The position numbers were made by a program, and so were the translations under genes. The notes beneath the pieces are model-generated. The model had not been told where the DNA came from, searched no databases, and saw only the letters and a list, made by a program, of their open reading frames with translations. A DNA stretch of 64,000 nucleotides from NCBI GenBank assembly GCA_934691625.1, contig CAKUTA010000006.1, forward strand, positions 41,731 through 105,730, written 5' to 3'. The stretch comes from an uncultured Bacteroidales bacterium (GTDB lineage Bacteria > Bacteroidota > Bacteroidia > Bacteroidales > UBA932). Below are positions 35,629 to 44,560 of the stretch, piece after piece. Numbering within the stretch: position 1 is the first letter of the stretch; each line of letters starts with the position of its first letter.

Positions 35629-36135
35629 ATGGAATATATTTTCAGAAAGGCATCATTGACAGAAGTTGACCGCATCATGGAAATCATAGATGAGGCAAAG
35701 CTGCAGATGCGCAGGGAAGGCAAGAATCAGTGGGACGAGAAGTACCCGGCACGGCAACATATAGAAACTGACATTGCAGACGGCAATGCCTACGTGATGA
35801 TTCTTGAAGGACAGATCGCCGCATACGGCGCAGTGGTATTTACGGGAGAGCCTGCTTACAATGGCATTCAAGGCCGATGGCTGAGCGAACAGCCCTACGT
35901 GGTGCTGCACCGGCTAGCAGTGACAGAGAGCGTAAAAGGACACGGGATAGGACGCCTGTTTATGCAGGAAGTGGAGCGGATGAGCCGTTCCGCCGGAGTT
36001 CACAGCTTCAAGGTGGATACGAACTACGACAATGCCCGCATGCTGCGTCTGCTGGACAAGACCGGCTTCACCTACTGCGGCCAGATCTTCTATCCGCAAG
36101 GCGCCCGCATGGCCTACGAAAAATTATTGAAATAA
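35629..36135 (+). CDS. GNAT-family N-acetyltransferase
   Basis: This 168-residue enzyme begins MEYIFRKASLTEVDRIMEII and has the acetyl-CoA loop in VLHRLAVTESVKGHGIGRLF (R/Q-x-x-G-x-G). It ends KTGFTYCGQIFYPQGARMAY. The substrate is unknown. The sequence resembles a GNAT branch common in gut Bacteroidota and Firmicutes. Confidence 0.88.
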   Translation: MEYIFRKASLTEVDRIMEIIDEAKLQMRREGKNQWDEKYPARQHIETDIADGNAYVMILEGQIAAYGAVVFTGEPAYNGIQGRWLSEQPYVVLHRLAVTESVKGHGIGRLFMQEVERMSRSAGVHSFKVDTNYDNARMLRLLDKTGFTYCGQIFYPQGARMAYEKLLK

Positions 36136-36181
36136 TTTCAGCATCCAAGGTTTGGTCCTGGTCCAGATTGTATCATCTGCA

Positions 36182-37447
36182 TCAGTTAGCAAGCAGCACT
36201 TCCGCGTAATCTGCGGCCGGAGCCGGCAATGCTACAGGTGACAATGTTTTCAGGCCGTTCCAGTCGAGATCGTAGATGCGCGTACCATTGAATGCCTCCG
36301 CAAAGTTGAGCAGGATATGATCAGGCTTTTCCGGATTCGACGTGGCGGAGATGATCCGGCCCATTTTACACGTGTATGTGGCCTGGTTCATCATTCCTGT
36401 TTCCATGGACACGGGACAGAACAGGCTTGGCCCTCCGGTGTACGTGAGAATGCAGCCGGCATCATTGCCAGCTCTGAACGGTATCACGGATTCGGCTACG
36501 ACGTCCTCCATCTTGCGGAATCCATCCTTGTCCAGTATCAGTGTGGTCCAGTTGCCATCGCCTCGGTATGCGGACAGAAGGTAGGAAGGCGACTCAGCCG
36601 TTCCAATGAACACTCCAGGATAATCCCCGAAGTGTTCAGGCTTCAATCCTTCGGGAAGTGCAAATGTCGGCTGCACCGGAGCAGGAGTCTCAGACTTCGT
36701 CATATAGTCTGCCCCTGTTTCAATCGGCAATGTCCGCAAAGTGCAGATGCCGTCCCTGCAGACAAGGGCAACGGCAGTATTTGACGGAGTCAGGAACAAT
36801 GCCAGGACATCAGATGCGAGAGTCTCGGCCGCACCCGTGAAGAAATCAACATGAACAACAGTCCGTTGTTCGCCTCTTCCGGCGATTCCGCAAAGCCCGA
36901 ATGACCTCGGGACATTGATTACAGAATGGAAATCCCCAGGCAATGCAACGGCAAGAGACTGTCTGCCGACATTGTTCATGTCAAGCATGAACCCGTCAAT
37001 GCTTTTAGACGCATAGCCGAGCCCGTATAGCCTCAGGTCCTTAGGTGCCTGCCCGTCAGTGATTTTCAATGAGCCGACTTTCTGCAGATGTCCTTCTCGC
37101 ATAACGCTGACTTCCACATCCGCTGCAGGGTATCTGTACGGCAGAACGGCTGCGATGCCACCTGACGCGGTCTCCAGCTTCTTAGCATATATACCAGACG
37201 CCGTGCCGAAAGGGATCCGCTTGTCGCCGGTCTCCCACGTGAAGGAGAGCATCACATTGTCCGTCCGCCTGTATTCAGAACCTTCCAAATGTATAGCGTC
37301 ACCTGGAGCACAGGTAAGCCCTTCTTCCTCAATCCTAGCATCCTGAATGAATACCACCTCAGACTCAGACACAAATGCCTTTCTGTTGCAGGAGCTGGCT
37401 GTCATAATCAGGACAAGCAGAGCCGGGAATATGTTTCGAAATGTCAT
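36182..37447 (-). CDS. Hypothetical lipoprotein
   Basis: The 421-residue protein starts MTFRNIFPALLVLIMTASSC, with the lipidation cysteine at residue 20. The mature part is beta-rich. The first domain (about 30-130) reads like an immunoglobulin-type fold (HLEGSEYRRTDNVMLSFTWE). The remainder may be a repeat-type propeller (GLCGIAGRGEQRTVVHVDFF). Family not recognised. It is divergent from galM and probably monocistronic. Confidence 0.65.
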   Translation of the reverse strand: MTFRNIFPALLVLIMTASSCNRKAFVSESEVVFIQDARIEEEGLTCAPGDAIHLEGSEYRRTDNVMLSFTWETGDKRIPFGTASGIYAKKLETASGGIAAVLPYRYPAADVEVSVMREGHLQKVGSLKITDGQAPKDLRLYGLGYASKSIDGFMLDMNNVGRQSLAVALPGDFHSVINVPRSFGLCGIAGRGEQRTVVHVDFFTGAAETLASDVLALFLTPSNTAVALVCRDGICTLRTLPIETGADYMTKSETPAPVQPTFALPEGLKPEHFGDYPGVFIGTAESPSYLLSAYRGDGNWTTLILDKDGFRKMEDVVAESVIPFRAGNDAGCILTYTGGPSLFCPVSMETGMMNQATYTCKMGRIISATSNPEKPDHILLNFAEAFNGTRIYDLDWNGLKTLSPVALPAPAADYAEVLLAN

Positions 37448-37629
37448 CATTAATATCAATAAGAACGAGTAAATATAGCAAAACTATCACTATCTGTCAA
37501 AAAAAAATCAGTGCATTACTGTTAACTTTCGCCTAGCCTCTGCTAGCTTAAAGATAAAGGCTGAATCGTTGCATTCTTTGACGAAAATTTTTCATGCTTT
37601 ATTCACACTTGTTTTATAAATTTGCAGGT

Positions 37630-38766
37630 ATGAAACGTTTTTTCAAAGGCTGTTTAAACATATTAGCTATAATAATCTGCACTACAGCAGCAGGAAGACA
37701 GAAAGAAATAAGATGCACTCCGTTCGGGAACCTTTCCACCGGAGAAAGCACGAAGCTCTACACTCTCACCAGCAGGAGCGGCGCATCCATGCAGCTGCTG
37801 GATTATGGGGCCAGGATTGTCAGCATTGTCATGCCTGACAGGAACGGCAAGTTTGGAGATGTCGTAGCTGGCTTCAGCGACCTGGCGGACTTCGAGAAGA
37901 AAGACAGGTTCATCGGTCCCGTCATCGGCAGATTCGGAAACCGCATCAACCATTCGTCTTTCGAGCTTGACGGTATCCGCTATGAGCTGACAGCCAATGA
38001 AGTTCTCGGAGGGGAATCGGTTCAATGCCATGGCGGCCCTAAAGGTTTCGACACTTTCGTATGGGACTCCGCTCCAGTCTTCGGGGATAAATGCCGTGGC
38101 GTGCGTTTCCATAGACTCAGCCCTGACGGGGAGCAAGGATATCCAGGAAATCTTGATGTTTACGTAACCTACTGGCTGACAGACGACAACGCCATACGTA
38201 TCGAATACCGTGCCACTACAGACAAGCCGACTGTTGTCAATCTGTCCAATCACACATATTTCAATCTCAAGGGCAATGAGGGAGGATATGTGATGGATCA
38301 CCTCCTTCAGGTGGAAGCGGACACATGTGTTCAGAACAATGCCCAGTTCTGCCCTGATATCCTCCGCCCGGTAGAAGGCAGCCCGTTCGACTTCAGGATA
38401 CCGCACAGGGTTGATTACCGCATAGACATGCCAGACGAGCATCTGCGGATAATGAGAGGCATGTCAGCATGCTGGGCCATCAGAAAGTGGGACGGAAGCC
38501 TGCGGAAAGCTGCCGACCTGTATGAGCGCAGATCCGGACGCGGCATGGAAACATGGACCACGGAACCGGCATTGCTCACATTTACAGGAAGGACCTTCGA
38601 CGGTTCATACAAAGGCAAATACGGCCCAATCGAAAAGTTCGGAGGAATGCTTATGGAGACCATCCATTTTCCCGACAGTCCGAACCAGCCCCGGTTCCCG
38701 ACTACCGTACTCAGGCCCGGTGAAGAATATTATTCCACGACCGAGTTCCGGTTCTATGCAAGATAA
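37630..38766 (+). CDS. galM: Aldose 1-epimerase (mutarotase)
   Basis: This 378-residue protein interconverts alpha and beta anomers of sugars. LLDYGARIVSIVMPDRNGKF, CHGGPKGFDTFVWD (catalytic His), NLSNHTYFNLKGNEGG and HFPDSPNQPRFPTTVLRPGE are the classic motifs. The hydrophobic N-terminus (CLNILAIIICTTAA) suggests export to the periplasm. I chose the ATG at 37630; a TAAATTTG box at 37617-37624 lies only 5 nt upstream, so the mRNA may be nearly leaderless or the box is chance. Confidence 0.92.
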   Translation: MKRFFKGCLNILAIIICTTAAGRQKEIRCTPFGNLSTGESTKLYTLTSRSGASMQLLDYGARIVSIVMPDRNGKFGDVVAGFSDLADFEKKDRFIGPVIGRFGNRINHSSFELDGIRYELTANEVLGGESVQCHGGPKGFDTFVWDSAPVFGDKCRGVRFHRLSPDGEQGYPGNLDVYVTYWLTDDNAIRIEYRATTDKPTVVNLSNHTYFNLKGNEGGYVMDHLLQVEADTCVQNNAQFCPDILRPVEGSPFDFRIPHRVDYRIDMPDEHLRIMRGMSACWAIRKWDGSLRKAADLYERRSGRGMETWTTEPALLTFTGRTFDGSYKGKYGPIEKFGGMLMETIHFPDSPNQPRFPTTVLRPGEEYYSTTEFRFYAR

Positions 38767-38778
38767 CGGACCGGCCCT

Positions 38779-39003
38779 ATGCCTACCATAAAACTGAAAG
38801 GCCTTCCCCGCAGCCAGTTCTTGCTGCAGGGAAGGTTATCTGTACAATGCCTGGTTGAGCAGATTGAAAAGGCGTCGAATCTCTGCGCCCTCCTAGGTGA
38901 AGACATCGCCACCGGCCGTCTTCCGAAGTCCAAACTGGCGTTCATTCACAAAATGGTCGGCGCCATCTGCTACCGCAATGCCAAAAGCTACTTTCAGTTC
39001 TGA
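38779..39003 (+). CDS. Hypothetical small protein
   Basis: This 74-residue reading frame starts 12 nt after galM (MPTIKLKGLPRSQFLLQGRL) and has a helix-rich C-terminal half (KSKLAFIHKMVGAICYRNAK). Codon use looks like its neighbours. I recognise no family. It may be a real downstream gene or a chance frame. Confidence 0.4.
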   Translation: MPTIKLKGLPRSQFLLQGRLSVQCLVEQIEKASNLCALLGEDIATGRLPKSKLAFIHKMVGAICYRNAKSYFQF

Positions 39004-39044
39004 GAGATGCCAGATTCTGGTATGCGATTGTCAATTAGATTGGT

Positions 39045-39959
39045 TCACTTTTCTGATGTCAATGGGAAAAGAGAGTCAATCTCATACTGGGACAGTCCAA
39101 GGACCCGACGGATCTGACCATTTGACGAGCGGAATTCATAGCGGAGCTTACGGGCAAGATCGAATTTCTGTGGCCTGGTCAAGTCCTTGATGAAGGAGGC
39201 ACCGTAGCCGGACCGCACCAGCGCATTCAAACGGGTGAAGAGTTCAGCATCCGTCAGGAATTCACCATCATCCAGCACGGCTGCCAATTCCGCATACGCC
39301 TCCACGTTCTTGCTTATCATCATGAAATATTGATGCGCATCACGGAACATAGACATGCCAAGCTTGACGGCACAATAATTCCACGGAGCGACGTAGCCGT
39401 TAGTGACTGCCCACTCCCCCGGAAGCATAGGCGTGCGGCATCGGAACATATTTCTCTTGTCATCTACAAATATCCGTGAGAGAGCCTGCCCATCTGGCCA
39501 GTCTAGAAAATAATATCTGCCAGTGCCCCACGGATAGCTGAAAGGAGTATGCGAGGGACATGCCACATAGCCGTTCCTATTAGTATAGACGATATTGTTG
39601 CGCAAGGAGCCAAGACTATCTATCGGCTTGAGGGATACCTGAAGGCCCTTCATCAGAGGAAACGACCTCGCCAGCCTTTTCCTTATGAATGTCCAAAACG
39701 TCAGGATTTCCCTCTCATCCGCAGACACCACAAAGTGGAAATGGTTGTTCATCACCTCAAATGCAATGATCCGGAGCTCTGTAAAAAGAGCCGCAGCCTG
39801 TGCCACCACATTCATCACAAACACAAGGTCATACTCTCGTGCAAAAAGCAACGGAGTGTCCTTTCCCGAAGTATAGGCATGCCAATATGGCTCGCCTGAC
39901 CGAAATGCCGCCTCGCAGCACTTCTCTCTTTCCATGAATACGCTCATAATCTTTAGCAA
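39045..39959 (-). CDS. REP-associated tyrosine transposase-like (Y1/HUH) protein
   Basis: The 304-residue protein has EVMNNHFHFVVS, an HxH metal-binding pair (H73, H75) of the Y1_Tnp fold. The Y125 region IVYTNRNGYV and FSYPWGTGRY mirror the catalytic YIxxNPVxxG and YPWSS motifs of RAYT proteins. The C-terminal half (DLARKLRYEFRSSNGQIRRV, LGLSQYEIDSLFP) looks like an added DNA-binding part. RAYT proteins nick REP hairpins in single-stranded DNA and are often single-copy and domesticated. Families B and C in this window are candidate substrates, but no link is shown. Confidence 0.75.
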   Translation of the reverse strand: MLKIMSVFMEREKCCEAAFRSGEPYWHAYTSGKDTPLLFAREYDLVFVMNVVAQAAALFTELRIIAFEVMNNHFHFVVSADEREILTFWTFIRKRLARSFPLMKGLQVSLKPIDSLGSLRNNIVYTNRNGYVACPSHTPFSYPWGTGRYYFLDWPDGQALSRIFVDDKRNMFRCRTPMLPGEWAVTNGYVAPWNYCAVKLGMSMFRDAHQYFMMISKNVEAYAELAAVLDDGEFLTDAELFTRLNALVRSGYGASFIKDLTRPQKFDLARKLRYEFRSSNGQIRRVLGLSQYEIDSLFPLTSEK

Positions 39960-39965
39960 ATACTA

Positions 39966-40100
39966 TTTTGTCCACGCAAAGCCCATCTCCACGGACAAAC
40001 ATCCAAAGTCCAGCATTTTGTCCGGCCAAATCACCTTTAACCGGAAGAACTTTCATTCCAGGATCACTTGTCCGGCCAAACGAGATTCTGACGGACGAGC
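39966..40100. repeat. Cluster of TTTGTCC / TTTGTCCGGCCAAA repeats before the Y1 gene
   Basis: ATTTTGTCCACGCAAAG, CACGGACAAAC, ATTTTGTCCGGCCAAATC, CACTTGTCCGGCCAAACG and TGACGGACGAG occur within 135 bp directly upstream of the minus-strand Y1 gene. TTTGTCCGGCCAAA is an imperfect 14-bp palindrome; the two full copies are 50 bp apart. They could be operators or REP-like sites of the protein. Confidence 0.5.
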
Positions 40101-40136
40101 CCCTCCTTCCAGACGCACATTGCCCTGAAACAAAAA

Positions 40137-40172
40137 AAAGCGAGTCAGGTGCGATATAACCTAACTCGCTTT
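40137..40172. terminator. Strong hairpin, possible bidirectional terminator
   Basis: AAAGCGAGTCAGGT (40137-40150) pairs with ACCTAACTCGCTTT (40159-40172), one mismatch, 8-nt loop. Runs of A precede it and GCGGGCTTTT follows. It is a long hairpin near a RAYT-like gene and could also be a REP-type element. Confidence 0.6.
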
Positions 40173-40542
40173 GCGGGCTTTTGCGCCGCGGCAATCAGTC
40201 TTGTAACAATCCATCTATGATACTGACGGATGCCTGTTCATTAACATCCCTAAATTGTGTGAAACCTCAGTTCCCATTAACGCAAATAGCTGAATGTTAA
40301 CACTTTCTCTTCGTTTAAAAAAACAGCCTAAACATTCCGTTCCCATTTTAATGGCTCCAAAAGATTTTAATATTCCGTCAATACCAGGTATATCCCCCCC
40401 TCCACTATAAATGTCTTCGCCTCTTGCCACAAAAGTACAAAAAACATATTGAAAAACTCATACTTTTCACAAATCCGGATGTTTACCTGTCACCGCCAAC
40501 AATAATCACCTCCAGGTGCGTGACTTTCGTTTGCGTGCCTTC
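40173..40542. other. Intergenic region with no supported gene
   Basis: I see no convincing gene. Two copies of GTTCCCATT (in CAGTTCCCATTAACGC and CCGTTCCCATTTTAATGG) lie 65 bp apart, and a minus-strand TACTTTTG box is near 40440. A 71-codon minus frame here begins with GTG and shows no family pattern. Confidence 0.4.
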
Positions 40543-40573
40543 TTGTGCATTCCGTAATGTTTTCTGACCTTTG
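40543..40573 (+). promoter_or_regulatory. Promoter of the metallo-hydrolase-like gene
   Basis: TTG (40543-40545), a 20-bp spacer and GACCTTTG (40566-40573) resemble the Bacteroidota consensus; the gene starts 57 nt downstream. Confidence 0.55.
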
Positions 40574-40630
40574 CAGCGCAATAAAGTTAGCACATATACA
40601 AAGGAAAGTAAATTTATAAATCAACATATT

Positions 40631-41464
40631 ATGAAAAAATTTCTATTGGCAGCTGCCGCCATATTTGCAGCAAATGTTATGGTAAACGCACAAGGTAAAT
40701 TTGAAACCGCCGGGCTTAAGAACTCGACACTGCACGTCTATTATTCGAATGACGTGATGGCTGATGCCAGCTACATTGTAGAGGGAAAGGATTCTCTTGT
40801 TGTTCTCGAAGCACCTCTTTTCAAGAGCGCCCTTGCAGAGTTTGACGCCTACATCAAGAAACTAGGCAAACCAGTATCATCCGCAATCATTGACTATCAC
40901 CTCGGAGGCCAGGAAAGCCAGGCTATTGTGATGCCGCTGGGAATGCATAAGTTCACGAAGGAAGGTGTATATGCGGCGATGATGTCAGGCTTCAAGCAGT
41001 CCTTTGGAGATTCTATGGTCGATCTTGCCGAAGGAGAAGTCAGAGAGGTTCCGTTCGGACAGACAGTGAAGCTTGCCGGGGTGGAATTCCGCTTCGACAG
41101 AGGTCCGGCCAATGATTTCCCTGGCTCAATGATCCTCATTGACGGCACGGCATGCCTCATGCACTGGGCTCCGGCAAAGACACACATGAACAATCTTCAG
41201 ATTTCCTCTCCGGAAGCTGTAACTCAGGCGATCGAAGGTCTGGTAACAGCGTCAGAATCAGAGGCGACAGTCTGGCTTGGCTCGCACGGAGGAGTTGCAG
41301 ACAAGGCCGCACTGGAATTCAGAATCGGATATCTCCGCAAGATTCAGGAACTCCTCTCGGGCAAACCGGATGCGAAGACATTCTCTGCACAGCTCAAGGC
41401 TGCTTATCCTGGACTTGCAGGTGAAGAAGGTGTCGAGGCCCTTGCGGAAGCACTCTGCAAATAG
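40631..41464 (+). CDS. Secreted metallo-beta-lactamase-fold protein
   Basis: The 277-residue protein has a signal peptide (FLLAAAAIFAANVMVNAQ). The following fold resembles the MBL superfamily: SLVVLEAPLFKSALAEFDAY, IDYHLGGQES in the place of HxHxDH, and ACLMHWAPAKTHMNN. The first metal motif is degenerate (only one histidine), so enzymatic activity is doubtful. It precedes an HxlR-type regulator gene in the same direction, with a terminator between them. Confidence 0.65.
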   Translation: MKKFLLAAAAIFAANVMVNAQGKFETAGLKNSTLHVYYSNDVMADASYIVEGKDSLVVLEAPLFKSALAEFDAYIKKLGKPVSSAIIDYHLGGQESQAIVMPLGMHKFTKEGVYAAMMSGFKQSFGDSMVDLAEGEVREVPFGQTVKLAGVEFRFDRGPANDFPGSMILIDGTACLMHWAPAKTHMNNLQISSPEAVTQAIEGLVTASESEATVWLGSHGGVADKAALEFRIGYLRKIQELLSGKPDAKTFSAQLKAAYPGLAGEEGVEALAEALCK

Positions 41465-41479
41465 ATGAGATAAGTATTT

Positions 41480-41497
41480 AATTTCAAAACAGCTTCT
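41480..41497 (+). repeat. Terminal fragment of family A repeat, copy A6
   Basis: AATTTCAAAACAGCTTCT equals the right end of the family A element. Only 18 bp are present. It may be a solo end left by deletion, or the target of an insertion. Confidence 0.5.
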
Positions 41498-41501
41498 CAA
41501 T

Positions 41502-41548
41502 GCCATTCTCCGCCAAAGTTCACAAAAGTCATTTTGGCGGAGAATGGC
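41502..41548 (+). terminator. Perfect 16-bp hairpin terminator
   Basis: GCCATTCTCCGCCAAA (41502-41517) pairs perfectly with TTTGGCGGAGAATGGC (41533-41548), loop 15 nt. It follows the metallo-hydrolase-like gene by 37 nt. No long T run follows, so it could instead be a protein-binding palindrome. Confidence 0.6.
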
Positions 41549-41631
41549 TCGTTATTCGTGCATATTCATTAAATTTGTTTTCATATATGACTTCATACCA
41601 TGAAGGGCAATGAATATAAAGGAATAAGACA

Positions 41632-41997
41632 ATGGACAGAAGAATGATTCAGGATGCGACATTCCCGAAATGCCCTATCCGCAACATACTCTCCCGCGTA
41701 GGGGACAAATGGACCATGCTCGTTCTCTACACGCTGGAGCGGAACGGAACAATGCGCTTCAATGACATGTACCGCAACATTCCAGACATATCCCAGAAGA
41801 TGCTTACAGCCACATTGAAGACATTGACGGAAGACGGTCTCATCTCCAGGACGCTCTATCCAGGAGTTCCACCCAAGGTGGAATATTCCCTTACAGAGCG
41901 TGGAAACAGTCTCCTGCCGCACCTCGACTCGCTTATCGGCTGGGCAATTGAAAATTTCGACGCAATATTGGCTGACCGGAAAAGTCGCACCAAGTAA
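41632..41997 (+). CDS. HxlR-family transcriptional regulator
   Basis: The 121-residue winged-helix protein has CPIRNILSRVGDKWTMLVLY (Cys14 typical of HxlR/HypR redox sensors), SQKMLTATLKTLTEDGLISR (recognition helix) and VPPKVEYSLTERGNSLLP (wing). It may sense oxidants or aldehydes through the cysteine. Its regulon is not visible; the upstream secreted protein is a candidate. Confidence 0.9.
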   Translation: MDRRMIQDATFPKCPIRNILSRVGDKWTMLVLYTLERNGTMRFNDMYRNIPDISQKMLTATLKTLTEDGLISRTLYPGVPPKVEYSLTERGNSLLPHLDSLIGWAIENFDAILADRKSRTK

Positions 41998-42128
41998 TTA
42001 GAGGAATCAGGAGAAGTCACAACCGACTATCATTATCATTGACTCAACACGAACGTATTGAAATGCGAAAAACAACAAGGCTTACAAAATGTGTATAATA
42101 TGCAATATGCAGTAATATACCAGCGTGG

Positions 42129-43397
42129 TCACTTTATGAAAATCAGTTTCCTGTTCCGATAGGACAGAACCGTCTTCTGCCTTGACAGAATCTGATACCC
42201 GATAAGGCCGTCTATTCTCTCATCCTTGCTCATATTGAGGTGGCTGATGTCATTGAACACGGTCCTGGTGTTTCTGAAAGTTTTCCCGCCTATCTTTAGA
42301 CTCTTTAATTTCCCATAGTGAACATCTGTCCCTTTGCTATTGCTGAGACCTTGCAGTTCCGCTGTCTTCACTCTTTTCAGATTGTCCTTGAATTCATCCC
42401 ACAGTCCGGAGTCAAGAAGGTCGCTTGAGGCTCCGCAATCGATGCCGAATGTAAGGCTGGACGTGTCTATCTGGCCGTTGATGAGGGGAATATGGCGCAT
42501 CGCCTTGCTCATCTCAAAAGGCATTTCTTCATATTCATACTTGTTCTCTTTCAGAAAAGTCTCCGTGTAATCCGGATCAATCAGGGTGAGAGTCTTGCCT
42601 TTGTAGTCGAACAGCAGGTCATAATCCCTGTACACATCGAAGCCTATGAGACCGTAAACCTCAGTGCCGTTCTCCAGATGAGAGAGGTCTGACATCATGA
42701 CCTTTATGCTGTCCGCACGTATTCCGTTGAAATCAAAGGAATCAACGTAAATAACATCCTGCCTGCCACTGACTTTTCCGTTGACATCCTCCGATGTGCT
42801 CACGCGTGTTCCATTGTCCTCGCCTCCTCTGAAATATTTGCTGTTCAGATAAAGTATAGAACATCCGCTGTCAATGATGAAATTATGTTTCTCCCCATTG
42901 ATTACGGCCTGAGCGACAATCATATTGTCCTTTGACAATGTTATCGGAACAGTGATTACCTTTGCCAGAGGTTTTTCAAACTTGACTCCCTTGTCTGCCT
43001 GCTTGACCGTCGCCTTCAGCAGCTCGAGACTCTTGATCTTGTTCTCGTCGTTGAACACGAAAGTAGTGGTCCTGTTTCCAAGTTTTGAATATGTGAATGA
43101 ATATACCAGCATCAGCGTATTGCCGTCCCTGCTCTCAGAGATCCTTTCATATTTTGTAATACTGTCATTAGACTGCTTCAATGTCCCGATGGTGGCGTCC
43201 AACACAAGATTGGCGACATCCCCCTTCTGTCCGGAGCATTCAAAATCCGAAGACAAGTACGTCTGAACAGCCTCTGAAGAATAACTGTTTATGGCACTCA
43301 CCGTCTCTTTGACAACATTCTCGCAATCGGTCAATGACTGCGCTTTCAAGCAAATGGCGCTGAACAGAAGCAGCGCGATAAAACCAAGCCTTTTCAT
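42129..43397 (-). CDS. Secreted retropepsin-like aspartyl protease
   Basis: This 422-residue protein has a signal peptide (GFIALLLFSAICLKAQS) and two retropepsin-like halves: KHNFIIDSGCSILYLNSKYF (DSG) and SLTFGIDCGASSDLL (DCGA), each followed by a flap-like glycine segment (VYGLIGFDVYRDYDLLFDYK, IDGLIGYQILSRQKTVLSYR). It resembles the protein encoded at 48313 in domain plan. The role is unknown; extracytoplasmic location is inferred from the signal. Confidence 0.8.
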   Translation of the reverse strand: MKRLGFIALLLFSAICLKAQSLTDCENVVKETVSAINSYSSEAVQTYLSSDFECSGQKGDVANLVLDATIGTLKQSNDSITKYERISESRDGNTLMLVYSFTYSKLGNRTTTFVFNDENKIKSLELLKATVKQADKGVKFEKPLAKVITVPITLSKDNMIVAQAVINGEKHNFIIDSGCSILYLNSKYFRGGEDNGTRVSTSEDVNGKVSGRQDVIYVDSFDFNGIRADSIKVMMSDLSHLENGTEVYGLIGFDVYRDYDLLFDYKGKTLTLIDPDYTETFLKENKYEYEEMPFEMSKAMRHIPLINGQIDTSSLTFGIDCGASSDLLDSGLWDEFKDNLKRVKTAELQGLSNSKGTDVHYGKLKSLKIGGKTFRNTRTVFNDISHLNMSKDERIDGLIGYQILSRQKTVLSYRNRKLIFIK

Positions 43398-43645
43398 TTC
43401 CGCATAACCTTTATGACATTAAGGATAGACTTCACGAGGAATATCCGATTCCCAAGACTATCCCTGTCATAGGTAATGCACTCTTCAAAAAATGGACAAT
43501 ATCTTTCCAGATGGACAAAATGTCAGTCCGCCATAAATTTTTCCGGCTATGCCGGGAGGATAGATTATAATGGTGACGGAACATCAGCATCGGATGTTTC
43601 CAGAAGGCTCCAAGTGGAGATTGAAAGGCAATGGCATCACATGCT

Positions 43646-44251
43646 TCATTGCACTGTACACCAGAATGTTACAATAAACGGAATTGAAAATTCCAGAACG
43701 AAGCCATGAAATAGAGAGACTGCAGAGTACTGCTTCCCGGACGATGCCATTATTATAGGCAGAGCCGTGTCCATAGAGGTTACACCTCCTGCAGCGATAG
43801 GTGCAAGCGGACCGGCAAACTTAGCCAGCACCGGTGTAAACAGCAAAGTTAGCATCTCTCGTATTACATTGGACAGCAGCGCTATGGTACCGAGTTCCGC
43901 CCCTCTGTATTTGGTTATGAATATACTTGAGAGTGAGTAGTATCCAAGCCCGGAGCCAACAGCCTCACAATCTGGTATTGACCTGCTCTGCAGGACCAGC
44001 GCCGCCACTGCCGCTCCGGCGAATGTGCCAATTATGGTGCCGAGCGGAAGCAGTGCCATCCGGACATCCAATGACCTGAATTTGGTAAGGATACCTTTGT
44101 CGCTTCCTACTCCGAAGCCCACAAAGAATAACAGAACACAAAGTGCATAGAACGTCAGGTTCCCATCAACAACACTCTGAGGAACGACACCTGTGAGCCC
44201 GACCAGAATGCCGGCAATAAAAAAACTTATTATTATGAGACTGCCTTTCAT
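43646..44251 (-). CDS. lysO: LysO-type lysine exporter, C-terminal half as separate protein
   Basis: The 201-residue membrane protein (about six helices) carries the DUF340 C-terminal core: YALCVLLFFVGFGVGSDKGI, SGLGYYSLSSIFITKYRGAE and MDTALPIIMASSGKQYSAVS. In E. coli LysO these residues lie in one protein with the N-terminal part encoded here at 44256-44525. The two genes are 4 nt apart on the minus strand, so they probably make a two-subunit exporter of L-lysine. Confidence 0.85.
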   Translation of the reverse strand: MKGSLIIISFFIAGILVGLTGVVPQSVVDGNLTFYALCVLLFFVGFGVGSDKGILTKFRSLDVRMALLPLGTIIGTFAGAAVAALVLQSRSIPDCEAVGSGLGYYSLSSIFITKYRGAELGTIALLSNVIREMLTLLFTPVLAKFAGPLAPIAAGGVTSMDTALPIIMASSGKQYSAVSLFHGFVLEFSIPFIVTFWCTVQ

Positions 44252-44255
44252 GTCA

Positions 44256-44525
44256 TTATCGTTTCCTGTTGCTGATATACTTCCAAAGCAGCCAAGCGAA
44301 TATGCTGCTGCCGACCATGGAGAGACAAGCTATTGTCAATGCGTCCAGGCCAAGTTCCGGAAGGGATGTTATTATCCTTTTGTTTCCGCCTACTTCCACT
44401 CCGAGAAAGAACAGGAGCAACCAGATTATCAATATTACTGCTTTCGAAGACCAACTGCAGTCATGGTTTCTCATCATCCATCCTGCCGCGACCCCCATGA
44501 ACATGCAACTTATAACTGTAAACAT
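44256..44525 (-). CDS. LysO-type lysine exporter, N-terminal half as separate protein
   Basis: This 89-residue protein has three membrane helices (SCMFMGVAAGWMM, VILIIWLLLFFLGVEVGGNK, LTIACLSMVGSSIFAWLLWK), matching the DUF340 N-terminal part. A split LysO is known in Bacteroidota. A family A repeat (44561-44724) lies upstream, between it and a possible minus-strand -7 box TAACTTTG near 44811. Confidence 0.8.
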   Translation of the reverse strand: MFTVISCMFMGVAAGWMMRNHDCSWSSKAVILIIWLLLFFLGVEVGGNKRIITSLPELGLDALTIACLSMVGSSIFAWLLWKYISNRKR

Positions 44526-44560
44526 ATACTTTAGTTCAATAAAGACTAGTCAATTGATTA

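Noticed and set aside
37617..37624. TAAATTTG box as the galM promoter
   Set aside because: It lies 5 nt before the chosen ATG, which would make the mRNA leaderless. No good -33 element is present, so it is not listed as a promoter.
40215..40430. 71-codon minus-strand frame starting with GTG
   Set aside because: No recognisable domain, and its start coincides with the expected transcript start of a weak TACTTTTG box. It may be a chance frame; I leave the region as intergenic.
43398..43645. Fragments between the retropepsin-like and LysO genes that look protein-like (MDNIFPDGQNVSPP)
   Set aside because: Stops follow within about 15 codons and no family match is recalled, so I did not call a pseudogene.
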